Both the position numbers and the translations under genes were made by a program. DNA of 28,526 nucleotides from Acetatifactor sp. GTDB lineage: Bacteria > Bacillota > Clostridia > Lachnospirales > Lachnospiraceae. The DNA is taken from contig JAEDDX010000034.1 in assembly GCA_016293615.1 (NCBI GenBank), positions 1-28,526 on the forward strand, read 5' to 3'. Below are positions 1 through 8,313 of this stretch, one piece after another; the stretch's first letter is position 1, and every line of letters starts with the position of its first letter. The notes under the pieces were generated by a model. That model had not been told where the DNA came from, made no database searches, and saw nothing but the letters and a program-made list of their open reading frames with translations.

Positions 1-59
1 CAATGGTAGAACACCAGCCTTCCAAGCTGGATACGTGGGTTCGATTCCCATCACCTGCT
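1..59 (+). tRNA. tRNA-Gly (anticodon TCC), 5' truncated by window edge
   Basis: The window opens inside the D-loop. The anticodon stem-loop is seen as CCAGC-CTTCCAA-GCTGG, giving anticodon TCC. The T-arm GTGGG-TTCGATT-CCCAT and the 3' acceptor strand CACCTGC plus discriminator T follow. CCA is not encoded. The 5' acceptor strand and part of the D-arm lie outside the window. Confidence 0.93.
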
Positions 60-131
60 CTGACCGAACAGATTGCGGTTTGGTCGAAATAATTTCATAC
101 CTTCAAGGACAGGTAGTAACCTGTTACTCAT

Positions 132-204
132 GCGATAGTGGCTCAGTTGGTAGAGCGCCACCTTGCCAAGGTGGAAATCGCGGGTTCGAGTCCCGTCTAT
201 CGCT
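132..204 (+). tRNA. tRNA-Gly (anticodon GCC)
   Basis: A complete cloverleaf. The acceptor GCGATAG pairs with CTATCGC. The D-arm contains GGCTCAGTTGGTAGAGC. The anticodon arm is CCACC-TTGCCAA-GGTGG (anticodon GCC), and the T-arm CGGG-TTCGAGT-CCCG is standard. CCA is not encoded. It lies 72 bases after the other tRNA-Gly, so the two probably share a transcript. Two adjacent glycine tRNAs with different anticodons read the GGN box. Confidence 0.96.
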
Positions 205-239
205 CTTTTTTTTGCCCATCCGAGGATTCCCGGATGGGC
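205..239 (+). terminator. T-run and hairpin after the tRNA genes
   Basis: A run of nine Ts (205-213, after one C) directly follows the tRNA. A perfect 9-bp stem GCCCATCCG/CGGATGGGC (214-222/231-239) comes next. The order is reversed compared with a normal intrinsic terminator, because the T-run precedes the stem. It may still end tRNA transcription, but the mechanism is uncertain. Confidence 0.4.
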
Positions 240-319
240 ATTTGCATGTTCGGCAGAAAAACAAACGGCTGCGGAGGGCGAAGCAATTGTACGAAAGCAG
301 ACGATCAGAAGCTGTTGTA

Positions 320-1774
320 CTAGCGCTTCGCCACTCCCCGGTCCCAGACATCCGTGGGCTGTGCTTTTGCGGTAGGACTGCGGAAGAGCAGGTTGTGAAG
401 CGCCCTCCGCTCGAAGGGAAACAGGGGCCAGAAATAACTCATTTTGCCGAAGGTCGGCGTCTTTATGACGGACAGCAGAATCAAAAGCAGTCCGATGCAG
501 AAGCCGGGGAGTCGAAAGAAGCCGGTTGCGAGCAGCAGAAACAGGCGATACAGCCGCAGAGCGTCCGCAAATTCCGGGGTTGAGAGGGAAATACCGGTTA
601 ACAGGGTGATACCGGCGTAGAAGAGAACCTCAGGAGAGGCCCAGTTCAGACGCACAGCAATATCTCCGATCAACAGACCGCCGACGATGGAGAGAGAGCC
701 GGAGAAACGGCTGTCGGTCAGGGCGGCGGAGTACTTTAACAGATCAATGGCAAATTCGACAGCCATCACATAGAAGAAAATGCGCGGAGCCGACACGGAA
801 CCTTCTGTCAGGAGGTTCCATGTTGCTGTTTCGGCCCGAAAGACTGTGGTGAACAGCAAAAACAGAGGCATCAGCAGGAGGTTCACGGGAATACACAAAA
901 ACCGTATCAGGCGGAAGTATCCGCCGACGGACGGACTTTTGTAATAATCGTCAGGGCTTTGCGTAAACTGAAAGATTGTGCAGGGCAGTATCAGCGCGGT
1001 GGGGGAATTGTCTACCAGGATGACGATGTGGCCCTCGAGAAGGTAGCTGCAGGCGACATCCGGTCTTTCCGTCATCTGAATGCCCGGCAGCGGCGCCCAC
1101 CATTTCGCAGGCAGAAGCAGCTCCTTCAGGCTCTGACTTCCCATCGTCAGCGAAGTGACACGAAGCTCTGCCAGGGTGTCGTTTATCAGCTTTAGCAGGG
1201 ATTTGTTGACAAGGGGCTCCATATAAGCGATGGCGATGTCGGTACTGCTTTCCGTGCCCACATGCCGGATGGAGAAGGTCAGTCCGCAGGAACGGATTCT
1301 CCGCCGGATGAGGTTCGCGTTAAACAGCATGGTCTCCACAAAGCCGTCCCTCGCACCGCGGGTGATCCGCTCCATGTCCGGTTCCTTGACGCCCCGCTGG
1401 GGATAGGTTCTGACATCGATGAGGACAGCCCTGTCAAAGCCGTCCACGAAGAGTGCGACGGGACCGCTCAGCACATTCAGGACAATTGTCTCAAAATCAT
1501 CGGACAGGGACACCTGGGCGTATCCGAGCTTGGCTCTTAAGAAGGCTTCCAGATTCTCTATTTCTGCAGTCTGCACAAAGACCGGATTCTGCAGGTCAGA
1601 CATGATCTCCTGCAGCACCTCGGTTCTGCACAATCCGTTGATGCCCACAAAGTAGGCGGCGGTCCTGCCAAAGGTGAGTTCTCTGGTGATGATATCAAAG
1701 CTCTCCCCGATGGGCAGAAGAGACTGTATGGTTTTTATATTTTCTGAAAGCCCGGTTGAAAGTTCCATTCGCAT
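320..1774 (-). CDS. spoVAF: GerA-family spore germination protein, SpoVAF-like
   Basis: About 484 residues. The N-terminal half is soluble, with segments such as INGLCRTEVLQEIMSDLQ and a late EPDMERITRGARDGFVE motif typical of GerA-type A subunits. The C-terminal part has several membrane segments (FLCIPVNLLLMPLFLLF and later ones) and ends in the family-like PLFPFERRALHNLLFR. GerAA/SpoVAF proteins sit in the spore inner membrane and act in germinant response or in DPA/ion release. I start it at the ATG at 1774, with GGAAGG just upstream. An ATG at 1768 is nearly as good. The open frame continues to 2116, but that part overlaps the next gene divergently and lacks family character. There are no gerB or gerC partners nearby, which favours a stand-alone SpoVAF type. 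The gene symbol is less certain than the family. Confidence 0.8.
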   Translation of the reverse strand: MRMELSTGLSENIKTIQSLLPIGESFDIITRELTFGRTAAYFVGINGLCRTEVLQEIMSDLQNPVFVQTAEIENLEAFLRAKLGYAQVSLSDDFETIVLNVLSGPVALFVDGFDRAVLIDVRTYPQRGVKEPDMERITRGARDGFVETMLFNANLIRRRIRSCGLTFSIRHVGTESSTDIAIAYMEPLVNKSLLKLINDTLAELRVTSLTMGSQSLKELLLPAKWWAPLPGIQMTERPDVACSYLLEGHIVILVDNSPTALILPCTIFQFTQSPDDYYKSPSVGGYFRLIRFLCIPVNLLLMPLFLLFTTVFRAETATWNLLTEGSVSAPRIFFYVMAVEFAIDLLKYSAALTDSRFSGSLSIVGGLLIGDIAVRLNWASPEVLFYAGITLLTGISLSTPEFADALRLYRLFLLLATGFFRLPGFCIGLLLILLSVIKTPTFGKMSYFWPLFPFERRALHNLLFRSPTAKAQPTDVWDRGVAKR

Positions 1775-1897
1775 ATTCCTTCCCGCATGGTAAGTATAGA
1801 TGGTTTTCCTTAGCATTGCCCCGGCTTTGTCGGAATATACGAAAAGGAGAAAAAGTAAGAGGCTTCTGGCATAATGGTGGAAGCCCGGCACCATAAA

Positions 1898-1963
1898 TTT
1901 ACATTTATTATATGAAAGATTTACTGATTCATGGTAGCAGCCTTTACATAGCGTACCTATACT
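1898..1963 (+). promoter_or_regulatory. candidate Pho-type repeats before alkaline phosphatase
   Basis: Three TTTAC(A/T) hexamers start at 1898, 1920 and 1943, a spacing of 22 and 23 bases (two helical turns). A possible -10, TATACT, lies at 1958-1963. PhoP-type boxes in Firmicutes are TT-ACA-like repeats with an 11-base period, so every second box would be missing here. This is suggestive given the gene downstream, but unproven. Confidence 0.3.
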
Positions 1964-1996
1964 CAATGTTGTACAAAACAATCGAGGAGGTACAGT

Positions 1997-3595
1997 ATGA
2001 AAAGAAAAATCGCAGTCAGTCTGCTTGCTATGTGTATGGTGACAGGTATGTTCACCGGATGTGACTCGCAGCAACAGGAAGCACAGGGGAGTACACAGAC
2101 AGTTGAACAGCAGCAAACAACTGTCGAAACAGAAAAAGTGATCCCGGCGTCTGTCGAGGTGAAAGAGGCCGCAGCGCCAAAGTATGTCTTTTTGTTTATT
2201 GGCGACGGAATGAGTTACCCTCAGTTCCAGGCTGCAGCTGATTATCTGGGAGCCATCGCAGATGATGATTATGAGAAAGCATTGCCCAGTACAAAATATG
2301 ACACCCGTGAAGGCGCAGTATTGGATGGCCCTGTAAAACTGAACTTTATGGACTTTGAGGCTGCAGGGTCAGCCGTAACATATGATTCCTGCAGCTTTGC
2401 CCCTGATTCCGCATCTACAGCAACTTCTATTGCTACCGGCAAGAAGACCTATTCCGGTATGATCAATGTGGATGAGAGCGGTGCAGTTGAGTATGAGACC
2501 ATTGCAGAGAAGCTGCATGCACAGAAAGGCTGGAAGATTGGAGTGATCAGCTCCGTTAACATTAACCACGCCACTCCCGCTGCATTCTATGCGCATCAGG
2601 CAAGCCGAAACAATTATTATGAGATCGGTCTGGAACTGGTGGAATCCGGATTTGAGTATTTTGCCGGCGGTGGCTTAAAGAAGGTCACCGGTAATAACAA
2701 GGACAAGACCAGCCTCTATGAGCTTGCCGAGGCCGCAGGCTACAGGGTAACCTTCACCCAGGAGGATGCACAGAAAGTGACCGCCAAGGATGGCAAGGTG
2801 CTCTTGATCGATGAGCATCTGGCCGATTCCGATGCAATGGCTTATGATATGGACCGCAAGGACGGAGAGTGGGCACTGGCTGACTATGTGGCAAAGGGTA
2901 TTGAAGTATTGGAAAATGAAAATGGTTTCTTTCTGATGTGTGAGGGCGGAAAGATTGACTGGGCCTGTCATGCGAATGATGCAGGTGCAACTGTGACGGA
3001 TACCCTGGCGATGGCAGATGCCGTGCAGGTAGCAGTGGACTTTGCCGACAAGCATCCGGAGGAGACGTTGATTCTGGTAACCGGTGATCATGAGACAGGC
3101 GGTCTTACCATCGGATATGCCGGGACGGATTATGATACCTATTTGGACACATTGGCAAATCAGACCATCTCCTATGCACAGTTTGATGCACAGTATGTAA
3201 CGAAATACAAGGAGAACGGTACTTCCTTTGAGGATGCGATGAAGGATGTGGAAGCTTTGTTCGGACTGAAGCTTAGCGGAGAAGACGGAGACCGTCTGGT
3301 ACTCACCGACTACGAGACAGAGCGACTTCGCACCGCATATGAACTGAGTATCTCCGGATATGACACGAAGGAGTATGATCAGGAGCAGTATGTGTTCTAC
3401 GGAACATACAATCCATTCTCCGTAACCGTCACTCACATTCTGAACAATAAATCCGGCGTGGATTTCACCAGTTATTCTCACACCGGACTGCCTGTGGCAG
3501 CGTTTGCAGAGGGAACGGGCGCAGATCAATTCGGAGGCTACTATGACAATACAGATATTTATCACAGGCTGGCAGAGCTGTTGGATGTAAAGTAA
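1997..3595 (+). CDS. lipoprotein alkaline phosphatase (PhoA family)
   Basis: 532 residues. A lipoprotein signal peptide ends in the lipobox FTGC, so Cys22 would be lipidated and the enzyme displayed outside the membrane. A Gln/Thr/Glu-rich linker follows to about residue 60. The alkaline phosphatase fold starts with FLFIGDG (metal ligand Asp70). The nucleophile motif PDSAST has catalytic Ser138. EGGKIDWACHAND (Glu316, Asp321, His325) and TGDHETGG (Asp364, His365) supply further metal ligands, and the C-terminal SHTGLPVAAFAEG motif supplies the last His. All core metal ligands appear intact. It hydrolyses phosphate monoesters, probably to scavenge phosphate. The ATG at 1997 has an excellent GAGGAGG site. 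The insertion between residues 200 and 300 and the C-terminal region are as in other Firmicute members. Confidence 0.93.
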   Translation: MKRKIAVSLLAMCMVTGMFTGCDSQQQEAQGSTQTVEQQQTTVETEKVIPASVEVKEAAAPKYVFLFIGDGMSYPQFQAAADYLGAIADDDYEKALPSTKYDTREGAVLDGPVKLNFMDFEAAGSAVTYDSCSFAPDSASTATSIATGKKTYSGMINVDESGAVEYETIAEKLHAQKGWKIGVISSVNINHATPAAFYAHQASRNNYYEIGLELVESGFEYFAGGGLKKVTGNNKDKTSLYELAEAAGYRVTFTQEDAQKVTAKDGKVLLIDEHLADSDAMAYDMDRKDGEWALADYVAKGIEVLENENGFFLMCEGGKIDWACHANDAGATVTDTLAMADAVQVAVDFADKHPEETLILVTGDHETGGLTIGYAGTDYDTYLDTLANQTISYAQFDAQYVTKYKENGTSFEDAMKDVEALFGLKLSGEDGDRLVLTDYETERLRTAYELSISGYDTKEYDQEQYVFYGTYNPFSVTVTHILNNKSGVDFTSYSHTGLPVAAFAEGTGADQFGGYYDNTDIYHRLAELLDVK

Positions 3596-3616
3596 AAGAG
3601 TTCTTTGGGATAGAAC

Positions 3617-3645
3617 GGGGAGCGTGCAAGCGCTCTTCGTTTGTT
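3617..3645 (+). terminator. candidate weak intrinsic terminator after alkaline phosphatase
   Basis: An 8-bp stem with two G-U pairs (3617-3624/3631-3638) and loop TGCAAG is followed by GTTTGTTT. It lies between the phosphatase stop and the next ribosome binding site. The T-run is interrupted, so some read-through into the YibE/F gene is likely. Confidence 0.45.
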
Positions 3646-3662
3646 TATGGGAGAGAAGATCG

Positions 3663-4808
3663 ATGCAGAGAATCAGAAAGAATAAGACGATAGGTCCGGT
3701 GATATTCTGGCTGTGCCTGTTTGTTTTTTTATTGCTGCTGCCCACCGGATTTGAGGGTGCCTTGTCCTATCAAAATGCCGATCGGGTAAGGGCGTTAGTG
3801 CTTTCTACAGATGAAAGCGACATTGTAGATACCGGGTTGGTGCGAAGCGGAGAACAGCGCTGCAGGGTGCGTATTTTGTCCGGGAAGTTTCGGGATGAAG
3901 AGTGCGCGGCAGTGAATCGATTAAACGGCTCTCTTGCGCAGGACAAATTGTTTGCTCCGGGAGATAAGGCTTATGTTGTGGTCAGCTATGCAGACGGACA
4001 GATCACAGCCGTGTATATGACAGATCACTTTCGATTGGATAAGGAAGCAATTCTGGTGGGTGCCTTTCTTTTGCTGCTGCTGCTTTTTGCGGGAGCTACG
4101 GGCGTGAGAGCGATACTATCTTTTGCAGATACGGTGCTGCTTCTGTGGAAAGTTTTGATTCCCGGTCTGTTAAAGGGATGGAATCCAATCTATGTGTCAC
4201 TTGTGATCGTATTAGTGTTGACATGTCTGGTGCTGAGTCTGATCTATGGTCTGGACAGAAGGTGCCTCGCTGCCGTATCCGGAGCCACGCTGGCAATACT
4301 GGTCACTGCATTGCTGGGATATTTCTTTACTGATCTGTTTCAGATACACGGGGCAGTGATGGAATCCGGAGAAAGTCTGCTCTATGCAGGTTATCAGCAT
4401 CTGAATCTGACGAAGATATTTGTGGCTTCCATTTTCCTGGGTTCCTCGGGGGCTGTCATGGATCTGGCAGTAGATATCTGTTCTGCTGTATATGAAGTGG
4501 TGGAGAAAAAGCCTGATATTCGTGCAAAGGAGGCGATCCTGTCCGGTTTCGCGGTGGGAAGGGCAGCCTGCGGATCCACTACCACGACACTTTTGCTGGC
4601 TTATTCCGGAAGCTTTGTTGCACTTTTGATGGTATTTATGGCGCAGGGAACACCGGTGGCACTTATGCTGAACTATAAATATGTGGCAGCTGAGATCGTG
4701 CATACCATTGTGGGATCCTTCGGACTAGTAACGGTAGCTCCTCTCACCGCTGTTACAAGCGGGATACTCCTGACAAATACAAGAATGAAGAAAAGCGAAA
4801 GAAAATAG
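3663..4808 (+). CDS. YibE/F family multi-pass membrane protein
   Basis: About 381 residues. An N-terminal membrane segment (FWLCLFVFLLLLP) is followed by an extracytoplasmic domain of about 100 residues and then six or seven membrane helices. Conserved YibE/F signatures are LGSSGAVMDLAVDICSAVYE and GRAACGSTTTTLLLAYSG. The biochemical function of the family is unknown; a transport role is often assumed. I chose the ATG at 3663, with GGGAGAG upstream, over a GTG at 3624 that lies inside the terminator-like hairpin. The stop at 4806-4808 is followed within a few bases by transposase-derived sequence, so anything originally downstream (many genomes have a second yibF-like gene) may have been displaced. 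Confidence 0.88.
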   Translation: MQRIRKNKTIGPVIFWLCLFVFLLLLPTGFEGALSYQNADRVRALVLSTDESDIVDTGLVRSGEQRCRVRILSGKFRDEECAAVNRLNGSLAQDKLFAPGDKAYVVVSYADGQITAVYMTDHFRLDKEAILVGAFLLLLLLFAGATGVRAILSFADTVLLLWKVLIPGLLKGWNPIYVSLVIVLVLTCLVLSLIYGLDRRCLAAVSGATLAILVTALLGYFFTDLFQIHGAVMESGESLLYAGYQHLNLTKIFVASIFLGSSGAVMDLAVDICSAVYEVVEKKPDIRAKEAILSGFAVGRAACGSTTTTLLLAYSGSFVALLMVFMAQGTPVALMLNYKYVAAEIVHTIVGSFGLVTVAPLTAVTSGILLTNTRMKKSERK

Positions 4809-4812
4809 CGGG

Positions 4813-5797
4813 AAAATAAAGACTCTAAACATTCGAAGGTTAGTGTATAATTTTAATGGAGGAGATTTATCCTCCGATGCAGGCATACTTCTCATCAAAG
4901 AATTCGTAAGCAAACTTGGTATTGATAAGCTTTTAGGCAAAGCTCTCAAGACCAATGATTCTGCATTATTCAGATATCATACGGATCAGAAAAACCTGCT
5001 CCAGATGATATATATGATCATTGCCGGTTATTTCGAAGATGACGCTTCCGATGAACTGACAAACGATCCTGTATTCAAGTCTGTACTTGAAAAGGATGCC
5101 CTTGCATCACAGCCTACGGTATCAAGATTCTTTAACCGTATGGATGAAGATACCTTAACCAGTTTCTTGCGATTGGAAGAATACTGAGAAAGAAAATCTA
5201 CAGTATCCAGATGCCACAAGCTGTTATTCTAGATCTGGATTCCACTCTTCTTGATGCGTACGGCAGACAGGAAGGCCGAGCCTTTAACTTTCATTATCAA
5301 AGCCATGGTTATCATCCACTTGTCTGTTATGATGGAATGACCGGGGATCTGATAAAAATCCAGCTTCGTGATGGAACACAGTATTCCTGTACCGGAGTGG
5401 TTGATTTTCTGCAACCGATACTTGATGAATACCTGAATGATTATCCTGCAATCCGTATTCTGCTTCGTGGTGACAGCGGTTTCGCTACGCCTGACCTTTA
5501 CAAGGAAAGCAAATCCGGTTTTGATTCCGCTTCCGTAAGCAGTCATACCAGAATAGTAAATGCCAACCGGCTTCAGGTACACGCTCTTGCGTATAACATA
5601 TTTAATTGGTTTAGACGATTGGCGTTATCAGCAAACATGCGAAATAAGCGCATTGATACCGTCCGTTTAAAATTGCCGCAAAAGTAATCCATTCAGCAAG
5701 ATATATCACATTCAAGCTGTGTAGCAGCTGCCCTTATAAGAATGAATTCTATGAGACACTTTCAAATATCGGTAAGCTGAATGTACAGCTGGAATAG
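4813..5797 (+). pseudogene. IS1380-family transposase remnant (frameshifted, internally deleted)
   Basis: The reading frame is recognisable from about 4813 (KTLNIRRLVYNFNGGDLSSDAG) but has no ATG, so the 5' end is missing. It stops at 5185-5187. A +1 shift near 5178 continues the protein as RILRKKIYSIQMPQAVILDLDST, giving the first catalytic Asp (LDLDST) and the second (RGDSGFA, about 5468-5488). After DLYKESKSGF the frame jumps to the normal C-terminal part (NANRLQVHALAYNIFNWFRR), so about 100 or more residues that should hold the catalytic Glu are deleted. A second shift near 5680 leads to the usual end (KLNVQLE, stop at 5795-5797). It cannot encode an active DDE transposase. Confidence 0.9.
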
Positions 5798-5999
5798 CAA
5801 CTATTAGCGAACCTTGACAGCTTAACAACTGCTCTGAACTCTGCCACAGGAATTTTATGCCCTTTTGACGGGTTAATTGAGTGATGTTATGGCTGCATGG
5901 ATTAATTTTTAGATTCATGGCACAGTTATCGGTTCAGATACTGTTCCGTGAATAAATTCAGGGTTAATTATAACAATTCCCGTTCTATCCTGTCTGCGC
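5798..5999. other. non-coding tail after the IS1380 remnant
   Basis: About 200 AT-rich bases with no convincing gene on either strand. Part may be the right-hand non-coding end of the insertion sequence, but I cannot pair terminal inverted repeats because the left end is lost. Confidence 0.4.
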
Positions 6000-6034
6000 A
6001 AAAAGAAGCACGATAAATCATACTATCGTGCTTC
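6000..6034 (-). terminator. intrinsic terminator of the ABC-F remnant
   Basis: A perfect 11-bp stem, GAAGCACGATA (6005-6015) with TATCGTGCTTC (6024-6034), has an 8-base loop. Read on the minus strand it is followed by five Ts (6000-6004). The stem overlaps the stop codon of the ABC-F remnant. Confidence 0.9.
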
Positions 6035-6576
6035 AGACGGTGGATTGCGCCGCTATTTTCTCCGCCAGATCCTCCAGGTACATCCAGCGGTTCATCCTTT
6101 CTTCCAGCTTTGCAGTAAGCTCCTCCTTTTCCCGAAGCAGCTCATTCAGCTTTACAAAGTCTTTGGCATTCCTTTCCATATCCGTTTCAATCTGCTCCAA
6201 CCGTTCTTCTATCTTCGCAATATACGCCTCAATGGTTTCTTATCCCCAAACCGGTGAGCATGGTTTTTGCCCGGGTCTGCGTATTTACCTTTTCCTCTCC
6301 GGTCAATCCCTTGGTAATACATTCCAGCATATCATCCTCCGGCTGATACTCCGGATGCTGGGGCAGATAACGAATCACCAGATGATTGGCACGGATGACC
6401 TTTCCGTCATCCGGCTCCTCCAGCCCGCCAATGATACGGAGAAGCGTGGTCTTTCCGGTACCATTAATCCCTACAACACCTACCTTCTCACCTTCCTGCA
6501 GATAGAAATCGGTGTCCTCAAACACCTTTCTTTCCGTAAATACCTTTGAAATACGTTCCAATGTGATGATATTCAT
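6033..6576 (-). pseudogene. ABC-F ATPase with the middle deleted
   Basis: The N-terminal 112 residues (from the ATG at 6576) are a normal ABC-F start: MNIITLERISKVF, Walker A GINGTGKTTLLRII and Q-loop region RYLPQHPEY, running to AKTMLTGLGI. At about 6232-6240 the frame breaks (stop TGA at 6229). In the next frame the typical C-terminal coiled coil follows (ETIEAYIAKIEERLEQIE to AAQSTV, stop 6033-6035). Signature motif, Walker B and the whole second ATPase domain are missing, about 450 residues compared with a normal protein of about 630. ABC-F proteins act on the ribosome in translation or antibiotic protection; this one cannot. The retained terminator shows the original 3' end is in place, so the loss was an internal deletion. 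Confidence 0.88.
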
Positions 6577-6580
6577 AGCT

Positions 6581-7033
6581 CTAGTCTTTCTTCTTTATAT
6601 AATTTACGATACCGATAACCACTTCACATAAGACGGCTGTAATGACAAAGCCCACCACAAGCATAAAGCCAAAAAGCGGATACTCTAATCCATTCAGGAA
6701 ATGCTCCCATCCACCTGTATCCTGATGTACAATCCAATTGTTCCATTGGCAGGTCATAAAGGTTATGACTGTCCCAAAGGACACCCCCAACACCAGCCAG
6801 ATACCGAAAAACATCGCTATCTCTTTCCATTTCACCGGAACGGTGTCATATATCCTGCGTCGAAATATCAGATAGAAAAGGAAATATACAACAGGCACCG
6901 CAAAGCATATTATCAATTCATAACAATCATTACTTGTGGTTTCTTCATAATAATCCGTCAAGGTAAATATTCCCCAGGCAATCATTTGTGCCACCACGTT
7001 TATTCCCATTTTTTTCATTATTGTTTCTCTCAT
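6581..7033 (-). CDS. small four-helix membrane protein, unknown function
   Basis: 150 residues with about four membrane segments (INVVAQMIAWGIFTL, ELIICFAVPVVYFLFYLIF, IAMFFGIWLVLGVSFGTVITF, LFGFMLVVGFVITAVLCEVVIG) and a lysine-rich end (IKKKD). I do not recognise a family. The ATG at 7033 has AGAGG about 11 bases upstream; a second in-frame ATG (7018) is possible. It ends only four bases before the ABC-F remnant, so the two were probably one transcript. Confidence 0.7.
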   Translation of the reverse strand: MRETIMKKMGINVVAQMIAWGIFTLTDYYEETTSNDCYELIICFAVPVVYFLFYLIFRRRIYDTVPVKWKEIAMFFGIWLVLGVSFGTVITFMTCQWNNWIVHQDTGGWEHFLNGLEYPLFGFMLVVGFVITAVLCEVVIGIVNYIKKKD

Positions 7034-7103
7034 TGCAATTTATCCTCTATCAAGCTTCACCGGATTTTCCCTTATTCCTGCATTTCAGGTCATCTGAAAG
7101 AAT

Positions 7104-8051
7104 TTAAAAGCCCGTCCTTCGAATCGCTTCTACCAGACCATCCGCATACAACTGTGTGCCGATGCAATTGGGATGCAGATTATCCAGATAATACTCCGGC
7201 AAATGCGGAACCAACTTCCAGCCCTCCACGATAGTGATATTCTTATACTTTGCACATACCTGTCTGATTCCCTCACAATAATGCTGCAATGACTTTGTAT
7301 CATCCTGGGTATCTCCACGCCACAAAGGCGTAATACACAATACAGGAATATCGGTTCCGTAAATCTCAAACAATCGTTCATAATACTCTTCACAGGCATC
7401 CATGGTGGGGTCTCCATGCTGATTGGTTCCCAATGCGACAATCAGCTTGTCAAAATGAACACCCATATCCATCAGGGAGTTCTTGTCATATACATATCCA
7501 CCGATTCCCTGATTTACAATATCATAGTTCAACTGCCGGTTGGCAGCGCTCACATATGTATGGAAGGAACGAAGGGGACCAAAGCCCTGGGTAATGGAAT
7601 CCCCCAGCCAGAGCACCTTCTCCCCCTTCTTTGCCGGAGTATACTCTCCGTTGATTTCTGCATTTTTCAGTAAAATGGTAGCATCTGCAGGCAAATAAAT
7701 CACAACATCCTTGCTGCCCTCCGGAAGTTCAAAGGAAATACGCCCCTCTTTCTCCAAATCCTTCACATAGCGGATGTCTACAGGCATTCCGTCAATGGAG
7801 AGTTCAATGGAGTCCATGGAACCAATCCAAATGATTTTATAATCAAAGGAAACCTTTGTTGCGGTTGTGGTAAACTCCAGGGTTTTCGCACTGGATGCCG
7901 TACATCTCTCATACCAGAAGTCAAATGCCTCCTTAAAATAATCAATCTGAGGCTGTGTGTACTGATAAGAATGCAGATAACCTTCCGCGTCCTCATCAAA
8001 CCAGATTGCTCCATAATAAATTGCTTTCAATTGCTCGTTACTCAGTTTCAT
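7104..8051 (-). CDS. SGNH/GDSL-family hydrolase
   Basis: 315 residues, no signal peptide, so probably cytoplasmic. Residues 1-140 form a beta-rich N-terminal domain as in two-domain SGNH esterases. The catalytic domain starts at about 145: block I WLGDSITQG (nucleophile Ser152), block II NQGIGG (oxyanion Gly), block III ALGTNQH (Asn) and block V DNLHPN (Asp290, His293). All catalytic blocks are intact. Likely reactions are deacetylation or deacylation of a carbohydrate or lipid ester; the substrate cannot be read from sequence. AAAGGAAG lies just upstream of the ATG at 8051. It is divergent from the polysaccharide deacetylase gene, which suggests a shared carbohydrate theme. Confidence 0.88.
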   Translation of the reverse strand: MKLSNEQLKAIYYGAIWFDEDAEGYLHSYQYTQPQIDYFKEAFDFWYERCTASSAKTLEFTTTATKVSFDYKIIWIGSMDSIELSIDGMPVDIRYVKDLEKEGRISFELPEGSKDVVIYLPADATILLKNAEINGEYTPAKKGEKVLWLGDSITQGFGPLRSFHTYVSAANRQLNYDIVNQGIGGYVYDKNSLMDMGVHFDKLIVALGTNQHGDPTMDACEEYYERLFEIYGTDIPVLCITPLWRGDTQDDTKSLQHYCEGIRQVCAKYKNITIVEGWKLVPHLPEYYLDNLHPNCIGTQLYADGLVEAIRRTGF

Positions 8052-8172
8052 TTTTTCTTCCTTTCTTTTCCAAAAGCTAAGTCCATGGGATTCCTGTGAT
8101 GCATAAGGCGGATGGGGTTCCCAATGCCAACGGCCCCGCCCGGTCTGTCCGATTCGAATAAACTATCATTAC

Positions 8173-8202
8173 TATAAAATCACATTCTTCATCCGAATGC
8201 AA
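8173..8202 (-). promoter_or_regulatory. candidate promoter of the SGNH hydrolase gene
   Basis: On the minus strand, TTGCAT (8197-8202) lies 18 bases from TTTATA (8173-8178). This would give a leader of about 115 bases. Several alternative -10-like sequences overlap in this AT-rich stretch. Confidence 0.3.
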
Positions 8203-8231
8203 TAATTACACAAACCATTCGAAGGTTACGG

Positions 8232-8260
8232 TTGTATTTTTCCGCTATTATTGGTACTAT
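8232..8260 (+). promoter_or_regulatory. sigma-A-type promoter of the polysaccharide deacetylase gene
   Basis: TTGTAT (8232-8237), a 17-base spacer and TACTAT (8255-8260). The predicted start is near 8267, just before the leader hairpin. Confidence 0.6.
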
Positions 8261-8272
8261 TGATTTATAGAA

Positions 8273-8296
8273 TCGGTCTGTGAAGATACAGACCGA
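8273..8296 (+). promoter_or_regulatory. perfect inverted repeat at the start of the deacetylase mRNA
   Basis: TCGGTCTGT (8273-8281) and ACAGACCGA (8288-8296) form a 9-bp dyad with loop GAAGAT. It would be a 5' stem-loop of the transcript, or an operator just after the transcription start. No T-run follows, so it is not a terminator. GGGGG (8300-8304) is the ribosome binding site. Confidence 0.6.
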
Positions 8297-8313
8297 CACA
8301 GGGGGTATTTTGT

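Noticed and set aside
35..583. 182-codon open frame across the tRNA genes
   Set aside because: It runs through a complete tRNA-Gly and the hairpin and overlaps the end of the SpoVAF-like gene; no protein character.
1775..2116. N-terminal extension of about 114 codons on the SpoVAF-like frame
   Set aside because: It runs divergently into the alkaline phosphatase gene, has no family-like sequence, and a good ribosome binding site marks the start at 1774.
2675..3745. 356-codon open frame on the minus strand
   Set aside because: It is antisense to the well-supported alkaline phosphatase gene, with Cys/Ile/His-rich sequence typical of a shadow frame.
4831..8228. Shared 12-mer ATTCGAAGGTTA at about 4831 and 8218, considered as an IS end or target repeat
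   Set aside because: One copy is inside the transposase coding frame (NIRRL), and 12-base matches are expected by chance in a window of this size.
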